A stretch of 64,000 bases of DNA from Allomuricauda sp. CP2A (GCF_001683915.1 NZ_LXTT01000045.1:1-64000); one strand, 5' to 3'; shown: positions 8,793-18,235, counted from the first letter of the stretch. Notes: generated by a model from the letters alone, not told the origin. Numbers and translations are program-made.

Positions 8793-10256
8793 ATGAAAAA
8801 ACAAATCATAATCATTGGAATCATAATCATGGGAGCGATAAGCTCGTGTGACAAATTTGATGTTTCAAATGAGAACCCGGATGTAGCTTTGGCCATCGAT
8901 AAAAATCCAGAGTTGTTATTGACCAATTTCCAAAGAAACTCCATCAGAAACCTTGTGGGAGGCTCTTGGAGTGAAGGAAACCTGATGGGGCAGTACGGAG
9001 CCCGTATCGTTTTTACCTCTTTTGACCTGTTTGATTGGGGAGATCAAGGTGGAACGTGGAGCACCCTCTATCTGGCGATCAGGGATGCCAAGGAATTGGA
9101 AAAAATTGCCGTTGAGAATGAACTGCCCAGTTATGAGGCCATTTCGGTGATCATGCAGACTTGGATGTTCAGCATATTGACAGATATGTACGGGGACATT
9201 CCGTACAGCGAAGTGAACCAAGCAGTTGATGAAGAACCCAACTATACCCCTGTTTATGACACCCAACAAGCCATTTATGCCAATATGTTGGTAGAATTGG
9301 AACGCGCCAACACCATTCTTTCAGGTTCTAATCTTGGTTTGGTAAAAGGAGACTTAGTGTTTGATGGAGATTTGGCGATGTGGCGAAAATTTGCCAACTC
9401 ATTGCGCCTCCGTTTGGCACTTAGATTGAGTGAGGTGGATGCGTCCACTTCCCAATCCGTAATTGCCGGGATATTCAATAACCCAAGCAGCAATCCGGTA
9501 ATGGAATCCAATGAGGATAACGCCGTGTTACAGTTTTTGGCGGCTAACCCAGATGCGCATCCCGTAACGGAAGAATCCGTATATCGGGTGGGGTCTTACA
9601 ACGAATACAGAATTTCCGAGCACTTTGTGCAGTTGCTGCAAAGTTTCAACGACCCACGGTTGGACTTTTTTGCGGATCCAACGGCAAATTCTGTGGAAAA
9701 TGGAACCCCAGAGATTCAGGGGATGCAAAACGGAATTGTGGACGGTCCTGCCTATGAATACAAAGGAGGGGACGCCTTTTTGTCCAAATTCAATATTGAT
9801 TATTTCTATTTCCAGCCCAACAGCAACCAAGCACGTTTAATGCAATATGCCGAAGTGGCCTTCATTTTTGCCGAAGCTGCCCAAAGGGGATGGATCACAG
9901 CCAGTGCCCAAGAATATTATGAAATGGGCATCCAAGCCAATTTTGAATATTGGGATGTTGAACTGCCTGCGGATTATTTGGCCAGGGCCGAAGTGGCTTA
10001 TGATGATACATTGGAGACCATCATGAAGCAAAAATATGTGGCGTTGTTCTATACCGATTACCAAGGGTTTATTGAATTCAAAAGAACTGGGTTCCCGAAT
10101 ACCATAGCGCCCGGACCGGATGCTTTTTACAATGAATACCCAAGTAGATTTGAGTATCCCAGTGAAGAGGAATCCTTGAACAGTGCCAACTATAAGGAAG
10201 CAGTACAACGAATAGGTGGAGATCAGATTACCACTAAAGTTTGGTGGGAAAACTAA
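8793..10256 (+). CDS. SusD/RagB-family substrate-binding lipoprotein
   Basis: A 487-residue surface lipoprotein with lipobox GAISSC. I start it at ATG 8793 (MKKQII), which gives a compact signal peptide; GTG 8775 would add six residues. The body has the TPR-rich SusD-like-2 layout: an N-terminal NLVGGSWSEGN region, YGDIPYSE and the C-terminal FIEFKRTGFPN segment. It lies 39 bp after susC and would act as the lid of the SusC transporter. SusD-like-2 members often bind ligands other than starch. Specificity follows only from the locus. Confidence 0.92.
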   Translation: MKKQIIIIGIIIMGAISSCDKFDVSNENPDVALAIDKNPELLLTNFQRNSIRNLVGGSWSEGNLMGQYGARIVFTSFDLFDWGDQGGTWSTLYLAIRDAKELEKIAVENELPSYEAISVIMQTWMFSILTDMYGDIPYSEVNQAVDEEPNYTPVYDTQQAIYANMLVELERANTILSGSNLGLVKGDLVFDGDLAMWRKFANSLRLRLALRLSEVDASTSQSVIAGIFNNPSSNPVMESNEDNAVLQFLAANPDAHPVTEESVYRVGSYNEYRISEHFVQLLQSFNDPRLDFFADPTANSVENGTPEIQGMQNGIVDGPAYEYKGGDAFLSKFNIDYFYFQPNSNQARLMQYAEVAFIFAEAAQRGWITASAQEYYEMGIQANFEYWDVELPADYLARAEVAYDDTLETIMKQKYVALFYTDYQGFIEFKRTGFPNTIAPGPDAFYNEYPSRFEYPSEEESLNSANYKEAVQRIGGDQITTKVWWEN

Positions 10257-10260
10257 CGCA

Positions 10261-11937
10261 ATGTCATTTCAAAGCAAAGCAATAAAAAGTATAGCCATGA
10301 CCACGGGAATTTTGTTCCTGTGGTCTTGCGCTTCAAAGGAAGAAGGAGCGATCAAGGGCATTGAACATGTCGTGATAATCGGTGTTGACGGCATGAGTCC
10401 CAATGGGATTCAAAATGCAAACACCCCAATGTTGGACTCCATGATCCAAAATGGTGCGGCTACCATGCATGCACGTTCCGTGTTGCCTTCAAGCTCAAGT
10501 CCAAATTGGGCCAGTATGATCATGGGTGCCGATACCGAACAACATGGGATTACGTCCAATGGCTGGGAAAAGCATGACCATGAACTACCTCCGGTTGTAG
10601 CGACCAAGAACGGAACCTTTCCAACGATTTTCACCCTTTTCCATGAGCAACAGCCCGAAGCCCATGTGGGCGCCATTTACGATTGGGATGGATTTGGCCG
10701 CCTGTTTGAAAAGGAGGATGTGGATTTTGATATTGATGGGGACCATGAGGACAATACTACCCAAGAAGCGGTAAATTATATCAAAGAGCATACCCCAGAA
10801 TTCACGTTTGTCCATTTGGACCATGTGGATCATGCAGGCCACAGTATGGCCCATGGAAGCCCTGAATACTACAAATCCGTTGAAAAGGCGGATTCCTTGA
10901 TTGCTGAAATCATCAATGCCACCAAAGCAGCTGGAATTTTCGAAAAGACAATGTTCATTGTCTCTGCGGATCATGGTGGATTAGGGTTTGGACATGGCGG
11001 TGAGAGTCTGGCCGAGATGGAAATTCCTTTCATTTTGTACGGGGCGGGCATCAAAAAAGGCTATGGGATTGAGGAAACCGTTTATCAGTTTGACAATGCC
11101 CCAACGGTGGCCTATGCTCTGGGACTCAAAACCCCACAAGCTTGGACAGGAAGACCTGTGAAGGGAGCCTTTGTCGGCAATGAAAAACCCATTTTGACCT
11201 ACAAGCGAAAAGAGCAGATAACCTCGCCCAAAATTCTTCCAGATGCTGACTATTACGAGCCAGCTGGGGGAATTTTCAAGGCGGATTCTGTGGCCGTGGT
11301 CATTCAAAATCCCAACGGAACAGGTGAAATTCGGTATGTGCTGGGGAGTGAAGTGCCCACTCTGGAAAATAGCACGGCCTATCAAGACACCTTCTATCTC
11401 AAAGAAACTTCGGTGTTGAAGGCCGGTATTTTTCAGGAAGGCATATTGGCCAGTACCATTGCCGAAGCTAATTTTAGGATAGTTCCCAAAACCAAGGAAG
11501 ACCCAGTTAAATTTCAGGTGTTTTATGGGGAAAAAATGGAAAAACTCCCAGATTTTTCAACCCTAAAGCCCATAAAGGAAGGGTTTGTCACCGAATTCTC
11601 CCATAAACAGGCCATGACTGAAGACATTCAACAAGACCAGGTTGCTTTGGTACTGGAAAGTTACCTTGAAATCCCTGAAAATGGAACATATGGGTTCTTC
11701 ACCAATAGTGATGATGGAAGCAAATTGTATGTGGACCGGGAATTGGTGGTGGACAATGATGGCGACCATGGTGTTTTGGAGCGTGGTGCTGCCATTGATT
11801 TAAACAAAGGCCGCCACTTGGTTCGAGTTGAGTTTTTTAATGGCGGTGGAGGCTATCATTTGGATGTAAAATACCAAAGTGCAAACATTCCCAAACAGAT
11901 AATACCGGCAGATTTGCTCTACCGAGAAAAATTATAA
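10261..11937 (+). CDS. Secreted alkaline-phosphatase-superfamily phosphodiesterase with CHB_HEX and PA14 domains
   Basis: A 558-residue lipoprotein (lipobox WSC, Cys23; start ATG 10261). The catalytic core resembles nucleotide pyrophosphatase/phosphodiesterases: metal Asp43 (IIGVDGM), a Ser in the nucleophile position (SSSSPNW, about residues 77-80, where ENPP enzymes have TFPN), DHVDHAGH, and SADHGG. After it come a chitobiase/hexosaminidase C-terminal-like beta-sandwich (about 340-420) and a PA14 domain (about 430-558), both common in surface glycan enzymes. It probably cleaves a phospho- or phosphonodiester outside the cell to release the imported compound, for example from a phosphonolipid or a phosphonylated glycan. 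It begins 4 bp after susD. Confidence 0.8.
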   Translation: MSFQSKAIKSIAMTTGILFLWSCASKEEGAIKGIEHVVIIGVDGMSPNGIQNANTPMLDSMIQNGAATMHARSVLPSSSSPNWASMIMGADTEQHGITSNGWEKHDHELPPVVATKNGTFPTIFTLFHEQQPEAHVGAIYDWDGFGRLFEKEDVDFDIDGDHEDNTTQEAVNYIKEHTPEFTFVHLDHVDHAGHSMAHGSPEYYKSVEKADSLIAEIINATKAAGIFEKTMFIVSADHGGLGFGHGGESLAEMEIPFILYGAGIKKGYGIEETVYQFDNAPTVAYALGLKTPQAWTGRPVKGAFVGNEKPILTYKRKEQITSPKILPDADYYEPAGGIFKADSVAVVIQNPNGTGEIRYVLGSEVPTLENSTAYQDTFYLKETSVLKAGIFQEGILASTIAEANFRIVPKTKEDPVKFQVFYGEKMEKLPDFSTLKPIKEGFVTEFSHKQAMTEDIQQDQVALVLESYLEIPENGTYGFFTNSDDGSKLYVDRELVVDNDGDHGVLERGAAIDLNKGRHLVRVEFFNGGGGYHLDVKYQSANIPKQIIPADLLYREKL

Positions 11938-11941
11938 CCCC

Positions 11942-13213
11942 ATGTTCTTCAACCTCAAAAAAAGTAGTTTGTTGGCCCTTGCCCTGACCTTGATCGGAAT
12001 AGGTGGGCATGGGCAACAACTTCCCATCTGGAAACCCGGTTTTTTGGACATTCACCATATCAACACTGGGAGGGGCGATGCGGCTTTTATGGTTTTTCCA
12101 GACGGCACAACCTTGTTGGTGGATGCCGGCGATATGTCCGAAACACATCCCAGAACAACTTCCAGCAGGAATGCGAAGTTGGTTCCGAACAGGTCAAAAA
12201 CTGCTCCAGAATGGATTGTGGACTACATCGATCAGTTCATTCCAAAAAATCAAAAGCGACAGTTGGATTATGCCCTCATCACGCATTACCACGATGATCA
12301 TTTTGGTGAAATGGATTCGTTGCGGAAAATAGCTTCAGGAGGATACCAACTTACTGGAATTATGGAAGTGGGAACTCTCATTCCCATCAAAAAAATGATT
12401 GATCGTGGGTCTGATTTCCCCATCAATTTGAAGGATGCCAAAGTGCAATCCGAGGAGCGTTTTTCCAAAGACGCATACGGAATGATTGCCACATTGAAGG
12501 AATATTGGAAGTTTATCGACTTTCAATCCAAAAAAATAGGGTTGGAAAATGAGGCTTTAAAAGTGGGGCATACAGACCAAATTGTACTAAAAAACAAACC
12601 TGACGACTACCCTGAATTTTCAGTCCAGAATTTATTTTCCAATGGGGTCATTTGGACGGGTGAGGGCAATACTACCTATTCCCTTTTTCAAAATGGGGCA
12701 TACCCGGGCGAGAACCCTTTGAGTAATGGCATCCGCATAGACTTTGGCAAGTTCAACTACTACACCGGAGGTGATATCTCTGGAATCGATGGGTTGGGTC
12801 AGACGGATAGCAACGCTTTGGAATCCCATGTAGCACCTATAATCGGTGCTGTGGATGTGGCCACACTCAACCACCATGGCAACCGCGATTCCCAAAATCC
12901 GTATTATGTCCGTACCATCCGGCCCCGGGTTTGGATCCAGCAAAACTGGACAGCGGACCATCCGGGAGAAGAAGTGCTGCGAAGGATCACTTCAAAGCAA
13001 TTGTACCCTGGGGAACGGGATATTTTTTCAACCATAATGTTACAAGGAACAAAGGATGTTATCGGGGGCAGGCTGGATCAATACAAGAGTCAGGAAGGGC
13101 ATATTGTGATCAGGGTTTATGATGGGGGAAACACCTACGATATTTATGTGTTGAATGACAAATCCGAAGAACGGGAAATACAAGCAAAGCATGGACCATA
13201 CAGATCAAGATAA
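11942..13213 (+). CDS. Secreted metallo-beta-lactamase-fold hydrolase (ComEC-like domain)
   Basis: 423 residues with an N-terminal signal peptide ending near GGHGQQ. The metal motif is THYHDDH (THxHxDH), followed by LNHHGNRDS, a pattern of the ComEC/Rec2-type MBL domain, here as a free secreted protein. Substrate unknown; MBL enzymes near phosphonate genes such as PhnP are phosphodiesterases, but this protein is not closely PhnP-like by eye. It lies 4 bp after the phosphodiesterase gene and overlaps the next gene by 23 bp, so it is in the operon. Confidence 0.75.
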   Translation: MFFNLKKSSLLALALTLIGIGGHGQQLPIWKPGFLDIHHINTGRGDAAFMVFPDGTTLLVDAGDMSETHPRTTSSRNAKLVPNRSKTAPEWIVDYIDQFIPKNQKRQLDYALITHYHDDHFGEMDSLRKIASGGYQLTGIMEVGTLIPIKKMIDRGSDFPINLKDAKVQSEERFSKDAYGMIATLKEYWKFIDFQSKKIGLENEALKVGHTDQIVLKNKPDDYPEFSVQNLFSNGVIWTGEGNTTYSLFQNGAYPGENPLSNGIRIDFGKFNYYTGGDISGIDGLGQTDSNALESHVAPIIGAVDVATLNHHGNRDSQNPYYVRTIRPRVWIQQNWTADHPGEEVLRRITSKQLYPGERDIFSTIMLQGTKDVIGGRLDQYKSQEGHIVIRVYDGGNTYDIYVLNDKSEEREIQAKHGPYRSR

Positions 13214-14561
13214 GCAGAAGGTTGAATATGTTGTTGAAGGGGATATCAACCTTACCTTGGCCAGAGGGAAATGGATAGAAAACGTTGGAGAGCGTACCAA
13301 AGAACTACTGGAAAGGGATGCCCAATATTTTATGCACCAATCCATGTCCACACCATGTCTGGATGTATTAAAAAACTGCGAAGGGTCTTATATTGAAAGC
13401 ATTTCGGGAAAAAAATATCTCGACTTCCACGGAAATAACGTGCATCAGATTGGATTTTCACATCCAAAATTGGTGGGCAGGCTAACAGAGCAACTTCAGC
13501 AAGGTCTTACTTTTTCCACAAGAAGATACACCAATGAGGTAGCCATTCAATTTGCCGAAAAAATTACTTCACTCACTCCAAAAGGGCTCAGCCGGGTTTT
13601 GCTTACCCCAAATGGCAGTTCCGCTATCGGGATAGCGCTGAAATTGGGCCGTGCCGTGACCGGAAAGCACAAAGTGGTCTCATTTTGGGATTCTTTTCAT
13701 GGTGCTTCGCTGGATGCCATCAGCGTGGGAGGCGAATCTGTTTTTAAGGAACATATGGGGCCTTTGATGCCCGGTGTGGAACGTATTCCGCCGCCAATCA
13801 CCTATCGAGGTATTTTTGAGGGCAATGAGGACAAAGCCTTGGAATATCTGGAATATGTGCTGTCCAAGGACAACCAGATTGGAGCTTTTTTGGCGGAGAC
13901 TATCCGAAATACGGATGTACAGATTCCTTCTGCAACCTTTTGGAAAGGAGCACGGGAATTGTGCACCAAGCATGGTGTATTATTGATTTTGGATGAAATC
14001 CCGATCGCTTTGGGAAGAACCGGAAAAATGTTCGCTTTTGAACACTTTGGCATTGAGCCCGACATCCTTTGCTTGGGCAAGGGCCTGGGAGGAGGCATCA
14101 TTCCTCAAGCGGCCATTGTTGCCCGTGAGGAATACAACACTTTCGGACATATATCCTTGGGCCATTACACCCATGAAAAAAGTCCGTTGGGAGCCATGGC
14201 CGGACTGACTGTTTTGGAAATCATCGAAGAAGAAAATTTGCTGGATAAAGTTAAGGCAGATGAAGCCTACATGAAGGCAGCACTCTACAAATTACATAGA
14301 AAATATTCCTTGATTGGGCATGTTCGTGGCATTGGTCTTTTATGGGGGATTGAACTGGTCACAAATAGGACGACCAAGGAAAAGGCAGTTGCCGAAGCAG
14401 AGGAGATTATGTACGAATGTTTAAAACAAGGATTGAGTTTTAAAGTATCAAAAGGCAATGTGCTGCAATTGTCACCACCACTGACCATTACCCGGGAAGA
14501 GTTGGACAAGGCACTTGAAATATTGAACGAAGCATTTTTAAAAACAAACACTATAGCCTAA
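13191..14561 (+). CDS. Class III PLP enzyme, candidate (R)-1-hydroxy-2-aminoethylphosphonate ammonia-lyase (PbfA-like) or aminotransferase
   Basis: 456 residues from ATG 13191, a start that overlaps the previous gene by 23 bp; a start at 13155 would overlap 59 bp. Fold type I, class III: GSSAIGIALKLGRAVTGKHK, WDSFHGASLDA, the PLP-ring Asp268 (LILDEIP) and Schiff-base Lys297 (CLGKGLGGG). The common DEVQTGFGRTG motif reads DEIPIALGRTG, which marks a distinct subgroup. Class III enzymes in AEP loci include PbfA, which eliminates ammonia from hydroxy-AEP to give phosphonoacetaldehyde, the PhnX substrate. That assignment fits the locus but is inference; an ordinary omega-aminotransferase is the alternative. 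Confidence 0.75.
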   Translation: MDHTDQDKQKVEYVVEGDINLTLARGKWIENVGERTKELLERDAQYFMHQSMSTPCLDVLKNCEGSYIESISGKKYLDFHGNNVHQIGFSHPKLVGRLTEQLQQGLTFSTRRYTNEVAIQFAEKITSLTPKGLSRVLLTPNGSSAIGIALKLGRAVTGKHKVVSFWDSFHGASLDAISVGGESVFKEHMGPLMPGVERIPPPITYRGIFEGNEDKALEYLEYVLSKDNQIGAFLAETIRNTDVQIPSATFWKGARELCTKHGVLLILDEIPIALGRTGKMFAFEHFGIEPDILCLGKGLGGGIIPQAAIVAREEYNTFGHISLGHYTHEKSPLGAMAGLTVLEIIEEENLLDKVKADEAYMKAALYKLHRKYSLIGHVRGIGLLWGIELVTNRTTKEKAVAEAEEIMYECLKQGLSFKVSKGNVLQLSPPLTITREELDKALEILNEAFLKTNTIA

Positions 14562-15643
14562 TGAAAAATTTAAAAAAAGTATTGCCCTTATTTTGTTTAC
14601 TGGTGATGATGATTTCAGGATGGAGTCAGGAGAAAAGCGAAACCAAAGTAATATTGATAACCCTTGATGGGTTCCGCTGGCAGGAACTGTTCACCGGGGC
14701 CGATTCCCTTTTGGTGGCGAACAAGGAATATGTGCATGATGCCACCATGCTCAAAAATGCCTTTTGGAAAGATGCTCCAAAAGAAAGAAGAGAGGCATTG
14801 ATGCCTTTTATCTGGAACCAAGCGGCAAAAATGGGTCAGTTGCATGGGAACAGAACGTTGGGCAGCAAAGTAAATTTGACCAATTCCATGTGGTTTTCCT
14901 ATCCCGGGTACAATGAGATCTTAACGGGCGCTGCCGATGATGTGCGAATCCGAAGCAATGCCAAAAACCCAAATCCCAATACCACCATTTTAGAGCTGTA
15001 CAGCAATACTTCAGAAGGAAAAGGAAAGGCAGCAGCCTTTGGCAGTTGGGATGTTTTCCCATACATCATAAACGAGGAGCGGTCCGGTGTTCCGGTAAAT
15101 GCCGGATTTGAAGCTGCCACGGAAAACCTTAATGAACGGGAAAAATTCCTCAACCAATTGCAGGAACAGATTCCCAGTCCATGGGGCAGTGTTCGGTTGG
15201 ATGCCTTTACCCATCATTATGCATTGGAACATATGAAAAAGAATCACCCTAAACTGGTGTATATCTCTTATGGTGAGACCGATGATTTTGCCCATGATGG
15301 CGATTACCAAGCATATTTGAAATCGGCCCACAATACCGATGCTTTGATCAAAGAAGTATGGGAGTTCACCCAGCAGGACGAGTTTTATAAAGACCAGACG
15401 ATCTTTATGTTAACCACAGATCACGGTAGGGGAACACAACCGTTGGAAACCTGGAAGAGTCATGGTAGCGACATAAAGGGAGCTGGTCAGGTGTGGTTCA
15501 TCACCTTCGGAAAGGATATTGAACCCATGGGAGAAGTCACTCAAGAAGAACAATTGCATTCCAACCAAATAGCCCCAACAATTTTAAAATATATGGGAAT
15601 TCCCATTCCAAACGAGATGAACGGGGCACCTATGAAGTTGTAA
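14561..15643 (+). CDS. Second secreted alkaline-phosphatase-superfamily hydrolase
   Basis: 360 residues with a signal peptide (about 1-22, ending GWSQ). Metal-site motifs: LITLDGFRW (Asp36), YGETDDFAHDGD and LTTDHGRG. SYPGYNEILTG supplies the likely nucleophile, Ser113. It is related to phosphoglyceromutase/sulfatase-like members of the superfamily and lacks the accessory domains of the enzyme at 10261-11937. The start overlaps the stop of the PLP gene by one base (TAATG), which indicates translational coupling. It is the last gene of the operon, before a terminator. Likely role: hydrolysis of phosphate or phosphonate mono- or diesters in the periplasm. Confidence 0.8.
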   Translation: MKNLKKVLPLFCLLVMMISGWSQEKSETKVILITLDGFRWQELFTGADSLLVANKEYVHDATMLKNAFWKDAPKERREALMPFIWNQAAKMGQLHGNRTLGSKVNLTNSMWFSYPGYNEILTGAADDVRIRSNAKNPNPNTTILELYSNTSEGKGKAAAFGSWDVFPYIINEERSGVPVNAGFEAATENLNEREKFLNQLQEQIPSPWGSVRLDAFTHHYALEHMKKNHPKLVYISYGETDDFAHDGDYQAYLKSAHNTDALIKEVWEFTQQDEFYKDQTIFMLTTDHGRGTQPLETWKSHGSDIKGAGQVWFITFGKDIEPMGEVTQEEQLHSNQIAPTILKYMGIPIPNEMNGAPMKL

Positions 15644-15693
15644 GAAAATAGATAGATTTCATATCAGGTTAATTAGTTTAAGTCAGTTTGCCC

Positions 15694-15727
15694 AAAACCC
15701 ACACCCTTTAGTGTGGGTTTTGTTCTC
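15694..15727 (+). terminator. Terminator of the phosphonate susCD operon
   Basis: Perfect 11-bp stem AAAACCCACAC / GTGTGGGTTTT (15694-15704 and 15711-15721) around loop CCTTTA, followed by TGTTCTC. Confidence 0.9.
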
Positions 15728-15805
15728 TAAGTGGGATTTTATCATTATTGATACACTAAAGTTGTTCGTTCCAAAATATGTACCTTAGAAGGGTATTTTT
15801 ACAGT

Positions 15806-16438
15806 ATGAAAGAAGAACTTTTAGAAACATTCAGCACCTATTTTGAACAGCCTCTCATTGATGAGATAAATGAAGTGGGGAAATTGGTTGAAGTATCTGC
15901 GGGAGAGGTTATCATGGATATTGGAAATTATATTAGGAGCATTCCATTGCTGATTTCGGGAGCGATTAAAGTTCTGCGAGAAGATGAAGATGGGGATGAA
16001 TTGCTTCTCTACTATTTGGAACAGGGCGAAACCTGTTCGGTGACCATGGCCTGTTGTATGGGTCAAACCCAAAGTGAAATCCGAGCCATTGCGGAGACAG
16101 ATGCCGTGATGGTGATGGTGCCAGTTCAAAAGATGGAGGAATGGATGGGCAAGTACAAAGGCTGGCGAAACTATGTTTTTGAAAGCTACCACAACCGCTT
16201 GAATGAACTCTTGCAGACTGTGGACAGTATTGCGTTTAAAAATTTGGACCAACGTTTGGTGGAATACCTTAAAAAGAAGGTTGAGGTCACCAACGATAAC
16301 AAAATACGCAATACACACCAAGAAATTGCCTATGATCTGCACACCTCACGGGTTGTGATTTCCAGATTGTTGAAGAAGTTGGAGAAAATGAAAAAAGTGG
16401 CACTCCACAGAAGCTATATCCAAGTTTTGGATTTGTAG
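15806..16438 (+). CDS. Crp/Fnr-family regulator of the sulfur locus
   Basis: 210 residues: N-terminal cyclic-nucleotide-binding-like barrel (about 20-120), dimer helix and C-terminal winged helix (HQEIAYDLHTSRVVISRLLK, about 171-190). The recognition helix reads SRVVISR where CRP has SRETVGR, so the half-site should differ from CRP and FNR. The sensor barrel contains Cys77 and adjacent Cys83-Cys84 (GETCSVTMACCMG), which could sense thiol or persulfide chemistry. It stands immediately before six promoters with a GTNAC-N4-GTNAC site, a geometry (5-4-5) identical to FNR operators. I infer that it activates them. Its own upstream region has no such site. Confidence 0.85.
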   Translation: MKEELLETFSTYFEQPLIDEINEVGKLVEVSAGEVIMDIGNYIRSIPLLISGAIKVLREDEDGDELLLYYLEQGETCSVTMACCMGQTQSEIRAIAETDAVMVMVPVQKMEEWMGKYKGWRNYVFESYHNRLNELLQTVDSIAFKNLDQRLVEYLKKKVEVTNDNKIRNTHQEIAYDLHTSRVVISRLLKKLEKMKKVALHRSYIQVLDL

Positions 16439-16442
16439 GTAT

Positions 16443-16486
16443 GTGTCCTAGGTTACCCAAAATCATTTTTTCGTACAGTATTTTTG
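16443..16486 (+). promoter_or_regulatory. Crp/Fnr-type promoter of the SulP gene
   Basis: GTGTCCTAGGTTAC (16443-16456) is a slightly degenerate GTNAC-N4-GTNAC palindrome. After exactly 22 nt comes TATTTTTG (16479-16486), a perfect TAnnTTTG -7 box. The start codon follows 15 bp later. Confidence 0.7.
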
Positions 16487-16501
16487 CTTAAAGTTCATCA
16501 C

Positions 16502-18235
16502 ATGCTCAAACGGTTTTTTCCTTTTTTATCTTGGATGACCACCTACAATCGCTCTCATTTATATGGAGATTTAATTGCAGGGGCAACCGTGGGAATCATG
16601 TTGGTGCCCCAGGGAATGGCCTATGCCATGATTGCGGGAATGCCTCCCATTTATGGACTGTATGCTTCATTGGTGCCTCCGTTGGTATATGCTCTGATGG
16701 GAACATCCAGGCAATTGGGCGTGGGGCCTGTGGCCATGGATTCGTTGTTGGTGGCCGCAGGGGTTGGCGCATTACAACTGGTAAACACCGAGGAATATAT
16801 TTCCACTGTACTTTTTTTGACCCTGCTCATAGGAGGAATACAGCTTCTTTTGGGTATTTTGAGAATGGGCTTTTTTGTCAATTTTTTGTCCAAACCGGTC
16901 ATTAGCGGATTTACCTCTGCCGCCGCCATTTTGATAGGATTGGGTCAATTAAAACATATTTTAGGAACCGATTTTGCACAATCCAGTAAGATCCATGAAT
17001 TGGTGGGCAATATTATTGGAAGTTTGGGCAATGTAGATCTATTGACCCTGGGGCTTGGTGCTGTGTCCATATTTTTGATGTTTCTACTGAAAAGCATCAA
17101 CAAAAAGTTGCCCACTCCCTTATTGATCGTGGTGCTCGGTATCTTGGCAGTAGTAATTTTTAATTTGGAAACAAAGGGGATCCATATTGTAGGGGAAATT
17201 CCAAAAGGCCTGCCGCATTTTGAGCCTCCGAAATTTCAGTGGGACAAGTTGGGGCAGCTTATGCCCATTGCCATAACAGTGGCACTTTTTGGGTTTATGG
17301 AGTCCGTTTCCATAGCAAAGACAGTTGAGGAAAAACATCCGGAATACGAACTGGATGCTGACCAAGAGCTACGAGCATTGGGCCTTTCCAATATTTTGGG
17401 CTCCTTCTTTCAGTCTTTTTCAGTGTCCGGCAGTTTTTCAAGGACCGCAATCAATGATCAGGCAGGGGCAAAAACAGGGATGTCACTTATCTTCAGCACA
17501 CTTATTATAGCGGGCGTACTGCTCTTCCTCACCCCCTTGTTTTACAAATTGCCCGCCGTGGTCTTGGGTGCCATCATCATAGTTTCGGTGGTTGGCCTTA
17601 TAGATATAAAATATCCTTTGGTATTGTGGAAGAACAGAAAGGACGAGTTTGTGCTGTTGGTTGCCACTTTTTTGATGACCCTTTCCATTGGTTTGATGGA
17701 GGGAATCCTATTGGGAGTACTGCTCTCCCTAATGTTGCTCGTCTATAGGATATCCAAGCCGCACATGGCCGTTTTGGGAAAGATCAAGGGGACCCGCTAT
17801 TTTAAGAACATTGACCGTTTCTCGGGAGATGTGGAAGTGGATGCCGATAAATTGGTCATACGGTTCGATGCCCAACTCTATTTTGGCAACAAAGACTATT
17901 TTAAAAAACAACTCTATCGACAGATCGAGAAAAAAGGCCCTGTCCTCAAGTTCATCATCCTAAATGCGGAGCCCATAAATTATATAGACAGCAGTGCCGC
18001 GACCATGTTGGAACGGATCATACTAGACCTGCGGAAAAAGGGCATCCATTTTTTTATTGCAGCTGCTATAGGCCCCACAAGGGATATTCTGTACAGTAGT
18101 GGAATTGTTGATATTCTTGGGGAGGAAAACCTGTTCGCACAGACGTTTGATGCCGTGGACTTTTGTTCTGAACAAAAGGAGCGAAGCCTCATGCAAAAAA
18201 AGGTGTCGTTACAGTCCAAGACAAAGAGTTTGTAA
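16502..18235 (+). CDS. SulP-family anion transporter with STAS domain
   Basis: 577 residues from ATG 16502; an upstream TTG (16484) lies inside the -7 box and is rejected. About 11-14 membrane helices with the SulP signature region (GDLIAGATVGIMLVPQGMAYA; MPPIYGLYASLVPPLVYA; GPVAMDSLL) and a cytoplasmic C-terminal STAS domain containing NAEPINYIDSSAATML. SulP proteins move sulfate, bicarbonate or other anions. The first gene after the Crp/Fnr regulator and under a regulon-type promoter, it probably handles sulfate or a related oxyanion made by sulfide and sulfite oxidation; direction of transport is unknown. Confidence 0.9.
   Translation: MLKRFFPFLSWMTTYNRSHLYGDLIAGATVGIMLVPQGMAYAMIAGMPPIYGLYASLVPPLVYALMGTSRQLGVGPVAMDSLLVAAGVGALQLVNTEEYISTVLFLTLLIGGIQLLLGILRMGFFVNFLSKPVISGFTSAAAILIGLGQLKHILGTDFAQSSKIHELVGNIIGSLGNVDLLTLGLGAVSIFLMFLLKSINKKLPTPLLIVVLGILAVVIFNLETKGIHIVGEIPKGLPHFEPPKFQWDKLGQLMPIAITVALFGFMESVSIAKTVEEKHPEYELDADQELRALGLSNILGSFFQSFSVSGSFSRTAINDQAGAKTGMSLIFSTLIIAGVLLFLTPLFYKLPAVVLGAIIIVSVVGLIDIKYPLVLWKNRKDEFVLLVATFLMTLSIGLMEGILLGVLLSLMLLVYRISKPHMAVLGKIKGTRYFKNIDRFSGDVEVDADKLVIRFDAQLYFGNKDYFKKQLYRQIEKKGPVLKFIILNAEPINYIDSSAATMLERIILDLRKKGIHFFIAAAIGPTRDILYSSGIVDILGEENLFAQTFDAVDFCSEQKERSLMQKKVSLQSKTKSL

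Noticed and set aside
15758..15801. A regulon-type site before the Crp/Fnr gene itself
   Set aside because: A TATTTTTA sequence exists but lies almost at the start codon, and no GTNAC palindrome is at the right distance.
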